From Bizionia sp. M204 (GTDB lineage: Bacteria > Bacteroidota > Bacteroidia > Flavobacteriales > Flavobacteriaceae), in contig NZ_CP046242.1 in the NCBI RefSeq assembly GCF_023205095.1, positions 795,001-859,000 of the forward strand: 64,000 nucleotides of DNA. The letters run 5' to 3'. The notes beneath the pieces were generated by a model that worked only from the letters and a program-made list of their open reading frames with translations, was not told where the DNA came from and made no database searches. The position numbers and the translations under genes were made by a program. Below are positions 53,695-63,964 of this stretch, one piece after another; within the stretch, counting starts at the first letter, position 1; each line of letters starts with the position of its first letter.

Positions 53695-55179
53695 TTAATC
53701 TTCAACTTTAAAATCCTTCATTTCCTGAAGCGGCTCTAACACATTATAATCTTGCCAAATGGATGCATCGTATTTCTTAATCTTTTCGAAATCCATGGTT
53801 TTTCCTTCTTGGATGGCTTCAAAGGCTGCGGAATTTACCGAATTTACATCTAGCATTAATATTTCAGTACGTTCTTTGAAAGTTCCTTCAACTTTAAAAT
53901 TAAAGGCTGTTTTATTGCGGCTATTGTCATTTTCAATAAACTTGATAGGTCTGTTGATGTAAAAATACCGATCTGATTCACTTTTTATATAATAAGGATA
54001 ATAGTAACCATCGCTATTTTTCTTGTAAGCTACAGAACCGGCTTTATTATTCTCAATAAATTTAATCCCTAATATTAAACGCAAATTAATTTTCTCGCCT
54101 ACGCGTCCAGGATAAAATGCATAATCGGCACGTAATACGGCAAAGGTTTGATTGGAAACATACATGGTTCCTTGGTAGTTTGCAGAACCTCGTCTTGGTT
54201 TAAAATCTATAATATAAACCATTTCTGTATCTAAAAAGGTTAAACCTTTTAACTCGTAATCATATTTTCTGGTATCCGTAATGAAATCTAATTCGGGCTC
54301 TTCGGTTATAGGATTTACTTCTTTTACCATATTAAAAGCAGCTTCGCGGACAAAGCGAACGGCATTTATAGAATCGGATACTTTATCACTTCTATTATCC
54401 AACGACACGGAATCTGAAACGGTAAACCAGCCCGATTTTACGGTATACACTTTACTTTTGTCCAAATGTTTTAATACAATATCGTTGCCTTTATCGGTCA
54501 TTTTTTCTAATGACTGCTCATTGGTTTCATCTAAAAGCTTAACCGCCTTTTCAACTTTCAACTTGGCGTTTTCTGAATCTTTTATATATAGCGTAGAAAC
54601 CATATCTGTGTATTGTTTGGATTCGTTATTTAGAAGTGATTGCTCTAACTCATCAAAATCCTTATTAAAAGCGTCCAATTGATTTTTTTTGAAATTAGAC
54701 GATTTTTCTATTTCAAAATCTGCTGCTTTTCCATCCACATATTCGGTACGTCGTCCAAACATTTTTAAAGCCGTTTGGTCTAGTCTATAATTTTTTGAAG
54801 CATGCGTTTTCACATAATATAAAATAGAATCAATTTCTAATTTTCTGTCTGTAACATAGACTTCTGAAAGTTCGTTTACATGATCGTTTAAAACATATTC
54901 TTTGGATTCGAACTCTTGAACTTGAAAGCCTAATTTTTCATAACCCATACAAGAAATGTACACGGAATCGGTAGATTGAAAACCTGATACGCGCATGTTA
55001 AAATTGCCTTCGTCGTTGGAAATTACACCATAATCCTCGCCAATTTGAATGGTAGCAAAAGGAATAGGCTCATTCTTAGTATCCAAAATTTTTCCCGTAA
55101 CGGTTTGACCAAAATTAGAAAAGGTAAGTAATAAAAAACAAGCTGTAAAAAGTGTTTGAAATTTAAGTTTAGATAGCAT
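53695..55179 (-). CDS. Secreted protein with carboxypeptidase-regulatory-like domain
   Basis: 494 residues. Signal peptide LKFQTLFTACFLLLTFSNFGQ, then a CarboxypepD_reg-like beta domain (VTGKILDTKNEPIPFATIQIGEDYGVISNDEGNF, residues 26-100), a helical middle with many Asp/Glu/Lys, and a beta-rich C-terminal half with GTMYVSNQTFAVLRADYAFYPG and LRLILGIKF. This is the build of flavobacterial outer-membrane or periplasmic proteins, some near DUF5686. Function unknown. Confidence 0.75.
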   Translation of the reverse strand: MLSKLKFQTLFTACFLLLTFSNFGQTVTGKILDTKNEPIPFATIQIGEDYGVISNDEGNFNMRVSGFQSTDSVYISCMGYEKLGFQVQEFESKEYVLNDHVNELSEVYVTDRKLEIDSILYYVKTHASKNYRLDQTALKMFGRRTEYVDGKAADFEIEKSSNFKKNQLDAFNKDFDELEQSLLNNESKQYTDMVSTLYIKDSENAKLKVEKAVKLLDETNEQSLEKMTDKGNDIVLKHLDKSKVYTVKSGWFTVSDSVSLDNRSDKVSDSINAVRFVREAAFNMVKEVNPITEEPELDFITDTRKYDYELKGLTFLDTEMVYIIDFKPRRGSANYQGTMYVSNQTFAVLRADYAFYPGRVGEKINLRLILGIKFIENNKAGSVAYKKNSDGYYYPYYIKSESDRYFYINRPIKFIENDNSRNKTAFNFKVEGTFKERTEILMLDVNSVNSAAFEAIQEGKTMDFEKIKKYDASIWQDYNVLEPLQEMKDFKVED

Positions 55180-55257
55180 AGTCGTGTTTTAGGTTAAGAC
55201 GAATTTAACGACTATTTGTTACATTTTGAAAAAAAAAGTGTAAAAGGGTGTTTTATG

Positions 55258-55887
55258 CTAATAATATTCTAATACACCATTTATGGTATAAACGATATCA
55301 AATTCGCCATAATACAGTTTATAGGAACCGTTTGGCCTAATAAGAAGGTGATATAATTGGATATTTGGTTCCGAAAAAATGGTGGATTCTAAATAGTTGG
55401 TTTCATCAATAAAAACATGCTTTTCTTTATCTTGACTGATGCCGGAGTCTTTACTACCAATTAAAAACGAAGCGAATTCGGAAGCGTGCTTATCCATAAA
55501 CCCCCAATATAATGCATCTGTGACATCTTTTTTAAAAATGTCATCGTTTTGCTTATAATAGTGAAGGAGTAGATTTTTATCTGGATCTATTTTCTGCTGA
55601 AGAATAGTTTCAATAGCAGTAACCATTTTAGAAATACTCCCTTGCGCAATGGCTGTAAGTTGGCCTTCAATAATTCGTGGTTGTAATTGTTTGATGATGA
55701 CGTTTTCGGTTTCTCTGGTTTGCACAAATGATGCCGCGTCTAAACGTTTTTTAAATCTACGTTTACAGATTTTTTCGCCTTCTAAATCCTGATAAATCAC
55801 CTTCTTATTATCTTTTTGTGCGAAACTTGAGCTTGCTGAAAAACAAAATACAAGCGCTAATGCTAAAAGAAGGTGATTTATTTTCAA
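55258..55887 (-). CDS. Secreted protein of unknown function
   Basis: About 209 residues. I choose the TTG at 55887, which gives MKINHLLLALALVFCFSASSSFAQ, an excellent signal peptide; a Met at 55959 would start inside yebC. The mature part has DLEGEKICKRRFKKRL, a middle helix region and a beta C-terminus (GSYKLYYGEFDIVYTINGVLEY). No domain recognised. Downstream of yebC in the same direction. Confidence 0.65.
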   Translation of the reverse strand: MKINHLLLALALVFCFSASSSFAQKDNKKVIYQDLEGEKICKRRFKKRLDAASFVQTRETENVIIKQLQPRIIEGQLTAIAQGSISKMVTAIETILQQKIDPDKNLLLHYYKQNDDIFKKDVTDALYWGFMDKHASEFASFLIGSKDSGISQDKEKHVFIDETNYLESTIFSEPNIQLYHLLIRPNGSYKLYYGEFDIVYTINGVLEYY

Positions 55888-55906
55888 AATTAAATGCGGA
55901 TTTAAA

Positions 55907-56629
55907 TTAGTCTTCGGTACTTTCTTCCATCGTATGATACACGTTTTGCACGTCATCATCTTCTTCTAATTTCTCTAGAAGTTTTTCTACATCAGCAGCA
56001 TCTTCAGCACTTAATGCTTTGGTGACTTGTGGAATGCGCTCAAAACCGGAGGATAGAATTTCAATATTTCTATTTTCTAATTCGGCTTGAATGGCTCCAA
56101 AATTTTCAAATGGTGCATAAATAAGGATGCCATCGTCATCTGCAAAAACTTCTTCAGCGCCAAAATCTATAAACTCTAACTCTAATTCTTCAGGGTCTAA
56201 ACCTTCGGCTTCAATTCGGAAATTACAGGTATGATCAAACATAAAAACAACCGAACCAGATGTTCCTAAACTGCCATCGCATTTATTAAAATAACTACGC
56301 ACATTGGCAACGGTTCTGGTATTATTATCTGTAGCCGTTTCCACAAGAATAGCAATTCCGTGAGGTGCATAGCCTTCAAAAATAACTTCTTTATAATCGC
56401 CTTGACTTTTATCTGACGCTTTCTTTATGGCGCGTTCTACGTTATCTTTCGGCATATTAACCGATTTGGCATTCTGAATTACAGCACGTAATCGGGAGTT
56501 AGAATCGGGATCTGGTCCACCTTCTTTAACAGCCATAACAATGTCTTTACCAATACGCGTAAACGCTTTACTCATGGCAGACCAACGTTTCATTTTTCGT
56601 GCTTTGCGGAATTCAAAAGCTCTTCCCAT
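55907..56629 (-). CDS. yebC: YebC/PmpR-family protein
   Basis: 240 residues. MGRAFEFRKARKMKRWSAMSKAFTRIGKDI is the family start, with NMPKDNVERAIKKA, EGYAPHGIAILVE and a C-terminal acidic domain. YebC proteins bind DNA as regulators, and recent work also links them to translation of proline-rich stretches. Single-gene promoter upstream (TAAATTTG on the minus strand at 56677-56684). Confidence 0.95.
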   Translation of the reverse strand: MGRAFEFRKARKMKRWSAMSKAFTRIGKDIVMAVKEGGPDPDSNSRLRAVIQNAKSVNMPKDNVERAIKKASDKSQGDYKEVIFEGYAPHGIAILVETATDNNTRTVANVRSYFNKCDGSLGTSGSVVFMFDHTCNFRIEAEGLDPEELELEFIDFGAEEVFADDDGILIYAPFENFGAIQAELENRNIEILSSGFERIPQVTKALSAEDAADVEKLLEKLEEDDDVQNVYHTMEESTED

Positions 56630-56676
56630 AAAATAATTAAGAATTAAATATTAAAAAGTAATAGTTTGTTAATTGA

Positions 56677-56684
56677 CAAATTTA
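56677..56684 (-). promoter_or_regulatory. -7 box of the yebC promoter
   Basis: Minus-strand TAAATTTG matches TAnnTTTG, about 48 bp before the yebC start. Confidence 0.5.
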
Positions 56685-56723
56685 AAAAAATAAAGTAAAC
56701 ACAATGGCTTAGCGTTTACAATT

Positions 56724-57020
56724 TTACTCATCGTCTTCAGGAACGACGATAGCATCAATAGCTTGGGCAAGTTTAAAGTCTTTGTTTGTTACACCATTCT
56801 CATCATGCGTAGACAAGGAAATGTATAATACGTTATAGACATTGCGCCATTCTGGATGGTGATTTAAAGCTTCGCATTCAAAAGCAATTCGGCTCATCGC
56901 ACTAAAGCAGTCCTTAAAATTTTCAAATTCAAATTCTGCATGGATGGCGTTGTCGCTATATTCCCAGTCTGGAAAGCGCAATAATTTTTTCTCGATATCT
57001 TCTTCTAATAATTTACTCAT
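56724..57020 (-). CDS. Pterin-4a-carbinolamine dehydratase
   Basis: 98 residues, PCD/DCoH fold. Active-site motif ALNHHPEWRNVYN (HH pair then Pro and Trp) and ISLSTHDENGVTNKDFKLAQAI. It dehydrates 4a-hydroxytetrahydrobiopterin, recycling the pterin after aromatic hydroxylases. Small, complete and typical. No hydroxylase gene is in the window. Confidence 0.93.
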   Translation of the reverse strand: MSKLLEEDIEKKLLRFPDWEYSDNAIHAEFEFENFKDCFSAMSRIAFECEALNHHPEWRNVYNVLYISLSTHDENGVTNKDFKLAQAIDAIVVPEDDE

Positions 57021-57073
57021 AGTATGTTATTTTATAGTGTTTAGAATATAGCTAAATTACGAATGAAAAACAA

Positions 57074-57904
57074 CTAAATTTCAATTTCTGATATAAAATC
57101 TTTGCTTGTAAACTGTAAATGTTTTGGTAAGAGATTATACTTTGGTAAAACGGCTAAATAGCGGTCGTCATTAGTAGTATACACATTTTTTAGAAGCACA
57201 TTTTTAAAACCTAATGCGTTAATAATTTCTAGAATATATTCGTCATGATGGACTAAATCCGTGCTGCCAATATGAAAAATGCCACTTTTATTTCGGTTAA
57301 TGATATAATGAATTTGCTGTGTTAATTTTACATCTGTAGCTATATTCATAATCAGATTGGGAAAGACTTCTATGGCTTCTTTATTTTTAATGAACTCCTT
57401 TATCTCGGTTATTCTAGGCGACTGATTTCCAAAAACCATTGGTAATCTAATAATGGCAACTTGACGCTTTGGCAAGCGCAATAGCATGTTTTCAATTTTT
57501 ATTTTGAAATGCCCATAAACACTATCACTTAAGGTTTTATCGCTTTCATAACTTGGGTATTTACTGTAGGAATCAAATACATTGGCTGATGATAAAAAGA
57601 GCAATTTACTTTTATGCATTTGTAAATATTGTGCTATATGGGCGTGCGCAATAACTTGTGCATTAAAATCGCCACGAAGTGCTGAAATAATAATCGTGGG
57701 TTTAACAATTTCTAAAATTTCAAACACATCATCTTCCTCCACATCATATTGAAAAAAATGTTGATTTTTTTCAAATTCACGTTTGGAGGTTCGGTAGGTA
57801 CCAAATGTTTTAAAATAGGAGCAGAGTTCTTTATAAAGCGCATTTCCTATAAAACCACTAGCACCTAAAATAAGTATTCTATGTTTGTTTTCTATTGCCG
57901 ACAT
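57074..57904 (-). CDS. NAD(P)-binding short-chain epimerase/reductase-like protein
   Basis: 276 residues, extended SDR fold (RmlD-like). ILILGASGFIGNALYKEL gives the GxxGxxG Rossmann motif, SVYGHFKIKIE contains the catalytic YxxxK, and the C-terminal half is a substrate-binding domain. It resembles dTDP-4-dehydrorhamnose reductase-type enzymes, but the substrate is unknown. 21 bp after the glutaminase stop on the same strand. Confidence 0.78.
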   Translation of the reverse strand: MSAIENKHRILILGASGFIGNALYKELCSYFKTFGTYRTSKREFEKNQHFFQYDVEEDDVFEILEIVKPTIIISALRGDFNAQVIAHAHIAQYLQMHKSKLLFLSSANVFDSYSKYPSYESDKTLSDSVYGHFKIKIENMLLRLPKRQVAIIRLPMVFGNQSPRITEIKEFIKNKEAIEVFPNLIMNIATDVKLTQQIHYIINRNKSGIFHIGSTDLVHHDEYILEIINALGFKNVLLKNVYTTNDDRYLAVLPKYNLLPKHLQFTSKDFISEIEI

Positions 57905-57925
57905 GGCTTTAATTAGAACTGTTTA

Positions 57926-58840
57926 TTAAAAAATAGATTGATTGGTAAGCGTTGTAAAATGCTCCAGCGCTTTCATGCCTAATTTAGAATTACCACGTTC
58001 ATTTAATCCAGGCGACCAAACCGCAATTGTAAACTCATGTGGTAATGCGGCCACAATGCCACCACCAACACCACTTTTTCCAGGGAGTCCAACTTCAAAG
58101 GCAAATTCGCCCGCTTCATCGTAAAATCCACACGTAAGCATAATGGCGTTAATGCGCTTGGCTTGACTTTTTGTAATGCGAGCCATTTGCGCTAAACATT
58201 TCCCTTTATTGGCAAATAAAAAGAAAGCTTTTGTTAATTGAGAGCAGGTCATTTCCAAAGAACATTGATGGAAATAAAAATCTAAAACATCGTCAACTGA
58301 ATTATTAAGATTGTTGAAGGATTTTAATAGGTTAGCCGCAGCAAAGTTATTAAAACCCGTTTCTTTTTCCGATTGTGCGACTTTTAAATTATAGGAAATA
58401 GAATCATCACCTGTAATATCTTGCACATATTTTAAAAAATCAGCCTTTGGATTTTCCAATTGGGAAACCAAAATATCTGCAATTACAATGGCACCGGAAT
58501 TAATTAATGGGTTTCGAGGAATTCCTTCTTCCAGTTCCAAAAGCGATAAATGGTTGAAAGGGTTTCCGGAAGGCTCTACATCCACACGATCCCAAATATG
58601 TGTTCCAATTTTAGACATAGCCATGGCTAGTGTCAGAACTTTGGAAATACTTTGAATGGAAAATCCAACTTCAGAATCGCCAACCGCAAATTCTTCACCA
58701 GAAATAAGCTTTAAGTGCATACCAAAACGCTCCGGATTTACGCGAGATAATTCAGGAATATAACGCGCAATATGGCCTTTATCTGCTTCCTGAATTACGT
58801 TGGCATGTATTTTATTTAAAATGGCTTGGTAATCTATCAT
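57926..58840 (-). CDS. glsA: Glutaminase
   Basis: 304 residues, beta-lactamase-like serine glutaminase. Catalytic Ser-x-x-Lys in IQSISKVLTL, then GNPFNHLSLLELEEGIPRNPLINSGAI, KVAQSEKETGFNNFA and LPGKSGVGGGIVA, the substrate loop. It hydrolyses glutamine to glutamate and ammonia. Length equals E. coli YbaS/YneH. 9 bp after gcvT on the same strand. Confidence 0.95.
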   Translation of the reverse strand: MIDYQAILNKIHANVIQEADKGHIARYIPELSRVNPERFGMHLKLISGEEFAVGDSEVGFSIQSISKVLTLAMAMSKIGTHIWDRVDVEPSGNPFNHLSLLELEEGIPRNPLINSGAIVIADILVSQLENPKADFLKYVQDITGDDSISYNLKVAQSEKETGFNNFAAANLLKSFNNLNNSVDDVLDFYFHQCSLEMTCSQLTKAFFLFANKGKCLAQMARITKSQAKRINAIMLTCGFYDEAGEFAFEVGLPGKSGVGGGIVAALPHEFTIAVWSPGLNERGNSKLGMKALEHFTTLTNQSIF

Positions 58841-58848
58841 AGAGTATG

Positions 58849-59931
58849 TTAGTCCTTGTAAAAAGGTAGTTTTACAACCGTTGCAGGAACGGCATTCTTA
58901 CGAATTTGGATGTTTATTTTAGTATCAAATGCACTGTAGTCTGGAGAAACATAACCTAAACCAATTCCTTTTTTAAGCATTGGAGACATGGTTCCAGATG
59001 TTACCTTTCCAATTAAATTTCCGGCATCATCAACAATGTCATAACCGCTTCTAGGAATACCTTTATCCTCTAACTCGAAAGCAACTAACTTTCGTTTTAA
59101 AACGCCTTTCTTTTCTTCAGATAAGTTATCTGAATTAGTAAAGGTTTTTGTAAATTTAGTAATCCAACCTAAACCAGCTTCAAAGGGTGATGTGGTATCA
59201 TCAATATCATTACCATATAAGCAGTAACCCATTTCCAAGCGTAACGTATCACGAGCTGCTAAACCTATTGGCTTAATGCCGAAATCAGCACCTGCTTCAA
59301 AAACCTTATCCCATATTTGTTTTACTTCTGAATTCTTACAGTAAATTTCAAAACCACCACTTCCCGTATAACCGGTTGCAGAAATGATGACATTTTCTAC
59401 CCCTGCAAAATCGCCAACCACGAAATTGTAAAATTTAATGGCAGATAAATCATGACTTGTCAAGGATTGCATTGCTTCAATAGCTTTAGGCCCTTGAATG
59501 GCTAAAAGTGAATAATCATCACTAATATCTACCATTTCGGCACCAACATCATTTTTAGATTTAATCCAATTCCAATCCTTTTCAATATTGCCCGCATTAA
59601 CAACTAAAAGGTAGGTTTCTTCTTCAATTTTATAAATAATTAAATCGTCAACAATTCCGCCCGTTTCATTCGGTAAGCAGCTATATTGTGCCTTTCCAAT
59701 GGTTAATTTGCTCGCATCATTCGTTGTGACTTTTTGAATTAACTCAAGGGCTTTTGGTCCTTTGATTAAAAATTCACCCATGTGCGAGACATCAAATACG
59801 CCAACGGCTTTTCGTACGGTTTCGTGTTCTACATTTACGCCTTCATATTGTACTGGCATATTGAAACCTGCAAAAGGCACCATTTTTGCCCCTAATGCTT
59901 CATGTGTTGATGATAAAGCTATATTTTTCAT
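58849..59931 (-). CDS. gcvT: Aminomethyltransferase, glycine cleavage T-protein
   Basis: 360 residues. N-terminal [21 protein letters not shown], folate-binding [45 protein letters not shown] and the C-terminal barrel [16 protein letters not shown]. It transfers the methylene group from H-protein to tetrahydrofolate. No other gcv gene is adjacent, which is common in this group. Confidence 0.97.
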   Translation of the reverse strand: MKNIALSSTHEALGAKMVPFAGFNMPVQYEGVNVEHETVRKAVGVFDVSHMGEFLIKGPKALELIQKVTTNDASKLTIGKAQYSCLPNETGGIVDDLIIYKIEEETYLLVVNAGNIEKDWNWIKSKNDVGAEMVDISDDYSLLAIQGPKAIEAMQSLTSHDLSAIKFYNFVVGDFAGVENVIISATGYTGSGGFEIYCKNSEVKQIWDKVFEAGADFGIKPIGLAARDTLRLEMGYCLYGNDIDDTTSPFEAGLGWITKFTKTFTNSDNLSEEKKGVLKRKLVAFELEDKGIPRSGYDIVDDAGNLIGKVTSGTMSPMLKKGIGLGYVSPDYSAFDTKINIQIRKNAVPATVVKLPFYKD

Positions 59932-59980
59932 AAGTATATTCCGTTTAAACGAACATTTTAATTAGACTTCGATTGAGACA

Positions 59981-59988
59981 CAAATGTA
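59981..59988 (-). promoter_or_regulatory. -7 box of the gcvT promoter
   Basis: Minus-strand TACATTTG matches TAnnTTTG, about 50 bp upstream of the gcvT ATG; it would drive the gcvT-glsA-SDR group. Confidence 0.55.
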
Positions 59989-60118
59989 TTGAAATTTATC
60001 TGTTTTAAAGAGTTGCCTTAAGGTTAATCTAGGCTTAAAAGTTTGTTAATTTTTTTAGTTAAAAGCTGTCTGTTCTATTTTATCTTTTAATTTACCATGG
60101 GTTTAAAACGCGTATCTC

Positions 60119-61753
60119 ATGAAACATTTTATTATGGCGGCATTTGCGGCTTGTATAACACTTAATATGCCTGCACAAGATGGCTTACCAACCGATTATT
60201 TATCAGCTGAATTTCATAAAAGTAGACGTGACGCCTTGCGCAGCGGTATGCCTGAAAATTCTGTCGCTGTTTTTTTTGCAAATCCTGTGAGAAATAGAGC
60301 CAATGATGTGGATTACGTATATCATCAAGACCCCGATTTTTATTATTTGACGGGTTATAAAGAACCACATGCTGTTTTAGTTTTGTTTTCTGAAAACCAA
60401 ACGAATTCGGAAGGTGTTGTATACAACGAAATAATTTATGTTCAGGAAAAAAATCCGCAAGCAGAGCAGTGGACCGGAAAACGGTTAGGTATTGAAGGTG
60501 TGAAAAATCAATTGGGTTTTGACAGGGCGTATAATGGTAGTGATTTTAACAATTCAGGTGTTGATTATTCCCAATTTGATAAAGTTTTATTTAATAATTT
60601 TAATAATGATTATCGCGACTCTAAACGCAACCAAGCCGATTTACATAGCTTAATTGAACAGTTTAAGCAACAAGCTAAATATGATGAAAATACGTTGCCA
60701 GATCCTATAAAATCTCGAATTTATGAAATGATTAAAGCCACAGATCTTGAAAATAGTGCCAATGTGGCTCAAAATATTGGTCGTGCTTTGGAGTACTATC
60801 CTAATTTAAAAAAGGATAAAGTGATTTCAGATTATGCAGAATCAACAGATCCAAATGTGCGTTTGGAATTGAAACAACAAATTATAAAAATAGAGCAGGA
60901 GACACCAAAATCGAATTTGGACACCCAAAGTTTATCCACACTAATGGCAGGTTTGCGCCAAATTAAAACTGAAGAAGAGCTGGTATTACTTACAAAAGCC
61001 GTTCGCATTTCGGCTATGGGACAACGTGAAATTATGAAGGCTATGCATCCAAACATGTCCGAAATGGAAATACAAGGCATTCATGAATTTGTATACAAAA
61101 AATATGGTAGCGAGTACGAAGGCTATCCTAGTATTGTAGGTGCCGGAAATAATGGCTGTGTGCTGCATTATATTGAAAATAGTAAAATGCAAGTAAATAA
61201 TGAATTGGTAATCATGGATTTAGGTGCTGAATATCATGGTTATACCGCAGATGTTACACGAACTATTCCAGCCAATGGAAAATTTACCAAAGCGCAAAAA
61301 ACTATATACGATTTAGTTTTTGAAGCTCAAGAAGCTGGTATTGCAGCAGCCAAGGTAGGCAATGGGTTTAATGCAGTTGATGTGGCTAGTCGCGCTGTTA
61401 TTCATAAAGGATTAATTGCTTTAGGAATTGCCCAAAATGATAAAGAAGCTAGACAGTACTTTCCACATGGCACCTCTCATTATTTAGGGTTGGATGTTCA
61501 TGATCCTGGGCTTTATGGAGCTTTTGAGCACAATATGGTTATTACTGTTGAACCAGGAATTTATATCCCAGATGGCAGTAATTGTGATAAAAAGTGGTGG
61601 GGAATTGCCGTAAGGATTGAAGATGATATTTTAATTACTAATAATGGTCCCGTTAATTTATCAGCAGAGGCGCCTAGAACATCTAAAGACATTGAAGCCT
61701 TGATGAAAGAGAAAAGCGCTCTGGATGATTTTGTATTACCTGCATTAGATTAA
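60119..61753 (+). CDS. Secreted Xaa-Pro aminopeptidase (aminopeptidase P)
   Basis: 544 residues. The start MKHFIMAAFAACITLNMPAQ is a probable signal peptide, unlike cytosolic PepP. N-terminal creatinase-like domain (YHQDPDFYYLTGYKEP), then the pita-bread domain with metal ligands in MDLGAEYHGYTADVTRT (two Asp), PHGTSHYLGLDVHDPG (His), TVEPGIYI (Glu) and VRIEDDILIT (Glu). Removes N-terminal residues before Pro in periplasm. Ends overlapping the convergent GNAT gene by 4 bp. Confidence 0.93.
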   Translation: MKHFIMAAFAACITLNMPAQDGLPTDYLSAEFHKSRRDALRSGMPENSVAVFFANPVRNRANDVDYVYHQDPDFYYLTGYKEPHAVLVLFSENQTNSEGVVYNEIIYVQEKNPQAEQWTGKRLGIEGVKNQLGFDRAYNGSDFNNSGVDYSQFDKVLFNNFNNDYRDSKRNQADLHSLIEQFKQQAKYDENTLPDPIKSRIYEMIKATDLENSANVAQNIGRALEYYPNLKKDKVISDYAESTDPNVRLELKQQIIKIEQETPKSNLDTQSLSTLMAGLRQIKTEEELVLLTKAVRISAMGQREIMKAMHPNMSEMEIQGIHEFVYKKYGSEYEGYPSIVGAGNNGCVLHYIENSKMQVNNELVIMDLGAEYHGYTADVTRTIPANGKFTKAQKTIYDLVFEAQEAGIAAAKVGNGFNAVDVASRAVIHKGLIALGIAQNDKEARQYFPHGTSHYLGLDVHDPGLYGAFEHNMVITVEPGIYIPDGSNCDKKWWGIAVRIEDDILITNNGPVNLSAEAPRTSKDIEALMKEKSALDDFVLPALD

Positions 61754-62265
61754 TACGTTAAAAGCATCTGATGATTGGGGTTGGAATGGGTTTGTGAAAT
61801 TTTAAAATCATAACTCCCTACAATTTTAAACCCTGCTTTTTTATAGAAATTAATGGCTCTATGGTTTTCTATCCATACATATAGCCACATTCCAGATTGG
61901 TTGTGTTTTTGTGAAACTGAGACATTAAATTCAAATAATTCTTTCCCTAATTTTAAATTATGAAAAGCTTTCAGTACATAGATACGTTCTAGTTTGGTTA
62001 CATTTTTAAACGGGATGTTCTTTTCAGAAATGGAATATATTATTTTAGAGTAGCCAATTGGTGTTTCGTTATAGATTAGAATATGAAAAATAGTGTTAGT
62101 GTCCAGCAGTTCTGCTTCAAAAACAGATTTAGTGAATTTTAAATTGATATATGAATCTATATCAGCTTTAGAAGCACTCATACCATGAGACTCCAAAAAT
62201 GTTTGCCTTCCAATTAAGGAGAGTGTTTCGGCATGGTTGGCATTCGCTTTAATAATTTTAATCAT
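61750..62265 (-). CDS. GNAT-family N-acetyltransferase
   Basis: 171 residues. The acetyl-CoA loop region is LERIYVLKAFHNLKLGKELF (V-x-x-x-x-N-x-K-x-G variant), and WLYVWIENHRAINFYKKAGF is motif B, ending in a C-terminal strand. Complete fold. Substrate not predictable. Convergent with aminopeptidase P, sharing 4 bp at the stops. Confidence 0.85.
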   Translation of the reverse strand: MIKIIKANANHAETLSLIGRQTFLESHGMSASKADIDSYINLKFTKSVFEAELLDTNTIFHILIYNETPIGYSKIIYSISEKNIPFKNVTKLERIYVLKAFHNLKLGKELFEFNVSVSQKHNQSGMWLYVWIENHRAINFYKKAGFKIVGSYDFKISQTHSNPNHQMLLTY

Positions 62266-62331
62266 TTGGTAAAAAATGTAACTGTTTTATAGGTTATAAA
62301 AGTATAATTTTAAAGACAATAAAATTAACTG

Positions 62332-62339
62332 TATTTTTG
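62332..62339 (+). promoter_or_regulatory. -7 box of the nnr promoter
   Basis: TATTTTTG, 44 bp upstream of the ATG at 62384. Confidence 0.45.
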
Positions 62340-62383
62340 AAAGCATGTCCGTTTTATTAATATAAATAAAGTAATAAATACCC

Positions 62384-63964
62384 ATGAAAATATTTTCAGA
62401 TAAGCAGATTTACGAAGGTGATAAACTCACGGCAAAAAAGCAAAACATTACATCCACCGAACTCATGGAGCGTGCGGGTATACAAATTTTCAATTGGTTG
62501 CATTTACGTATGCAAGGCGCTCAAGTACCTATTCACGTGTTTTGTGGCATTGGAAATAACGGCGGTAATGGTTTGGTGGTAGCTCGGCATTTAATTAACC
62601 ATGGTTACCATGTGAATACCTATGTGGTTAACTTCAGTGATAAGCGAACACGGGATTTTCTGTGTAATTATGACTTAATAAAACAAACCACAAAAAAATG
62701 GCCTACGCTTATAGGTCCAGATGATGATTTTCCTGAAATTGGTCCTGATGATATTATCATTGATGCCGTTTTCGGTATTGGATTAAATCGTCCGGCAGAC
62801 GATTGGGTGGTTAATTTGTTTCAACATTTTAAAGTGTCTAAAGCATTTACGCTATCCGTTGATATTCCTTCCGGAATGAAAACAGATGCTGTTCCAGCTG
62901 ACGATAATAATGTGGTTTGGGCAAATCACACATTGAGTTTCCAGTCCACAAAACTCGCTTTCTTTTTACCAGACACCGCTAAATTTACGGAACAATGGGA
63001 AGTTTTAGATATTGGTTTTGACCGTGAATATTTAATAAAAACCCAAACAGCTGTAGATTTAATAGGTAAGCAGGAAGTATTGCCCATTTATAAACCCCGT
63101 GATAAATTTTCGCATAAAGGAACCTTCGGTCATGCACTTATAATTGGTGGAAGTTATGGTAAAATAGGAGCCGCTATTTTAGCTAGCCGCTCGGCTCTAT
63201 CTATTGGAGCAGGATTGGTAACGGCTTTTGTGCCTAAATGTGGTTATATACCAATTCAGTCTAGTTTTCCAGAAGCCATGATTATTACCGACGAACAGGA
63301 GGAGTGGATTAGTAATATTCAATTTACAATTACTCCAACGGTTATTGGTCTAGGTGTTGGTATGGGAACTGAAAAAGCAACTGCTGAAGCTTTACAAGTG
63401 TTTCTAACTACCAACAAAACACCTTTAGTTATTGATGCGGATGGTATTAATCTGCTGTCTAAAAACAAAGATTTATTAAAGTTATTGCCACAGAATACGG
63501 TCTTAACACCACATCCTAAAGAGTTGGAACGCCTAATTGGTGTGTGGAAAGATGATTTTGATAAACTGAAAAAGGTTAAAGCATTTTCAAAAAAATATCA
63601 CCTAATTGTTGTGATTAAGGGCGCTTATACTTTAACCGTTTTAGAAGATAAAATATATATTAATTCAACCGGAAACCCAGGATTGGCAACTGCCGGAACT
63701 GGTGATGTTTTAACGGGAGTTATTACCGGACTCATTGCACAAGGCTATGATTCTTTGGCTGCGTCTGTGTTTGGAGTATATCTACACGGAAAATCAGCGG
63801 ATATTGCGGTACAAGGTTTGGGTTATGAAGCAATGACTGCTACACATGTAATTGATACATTAGGTGATGCCTATTTGAATTTGTTTGAACAGCCTGAACC
63901 TCCCAAAGTAGAAGCGGAGGAGAAGGAAGGAGAGAAAAAAGAAAAAAAGTCTAAAACCAAATAA
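62384..63964 (+). CDS. nnr: Bifunctional NAD(P)H-hydrate epimerase/dehydratase
   Basis: 526 residues, two domains. N-terminal NAD(P)H-hydrate epimerase (ELMERAGIQIFNWL, GIGNNGGNGLVVARHL, IDAVFGIGLNRP, SVDIPSGM), C-terminal ADP-dependent dehydratase (LIIGGSYGKIGAAILASRSA, VIDADGINLL, TPHPKELERL, NPGLATAGTGDVLTGVI). It repairs hydrated NADH and NADPH. The tail is a Glu/Lys-rich extension. Last complete gene of the window. Confidence 0.96.
   Translation: MKIFSDKQIYEGDKLTAKKQNITSTELMERAGIQIFNWLHLRMQGAQVPIHVFCGIGNNGGNGLVVARHLINHGYHVNTYVVNFSDKRTRDFLCNYDLIKQTTKKWPTLIGPDDDFPEIGPDDIIIDAVFGIGLNRPADDWVVNLFQHFKVSKAFTLSVDIPSGMKTDAVPADDNNVVWANHTLSFQSTKLAFFLPDTAKFTEQWEVLDIGFDREYLIKTQTAVDLIGKQEVLPIYKPRDKFSHKGTFGHALIIGGSYGKIGAAILASRSALSIGAGLVTAFVPKCGYIPIQSSFPEAMIITDEQEEWISNIQFTITPTVIGLGVGMGTEKATAEALQVFLTTNKTPLVIDADGINLLSKNKDLLKLLPQNTVLTPHPKELERLIGVWKDDFDKLKKVKAFSKKYHLIVVIKGAYTLTVLEDKIYINSTGNPGLATAGTGDVLTGVITGLIAQGYDSLAASVFGVYLHGKSADIAVQGLGYEAMTATHVIDTLGDAYLNLFEQPEPPKVEAEEKEGEKKEKKSKTK

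Noticed and set aside
53759-54682. Plus-strand frames opposite the carboxypeptidase-regulatory-like protein
   Set aside because: They mirror a well-formed minus-strand gene with signal peptide and domain, so they are shadows.
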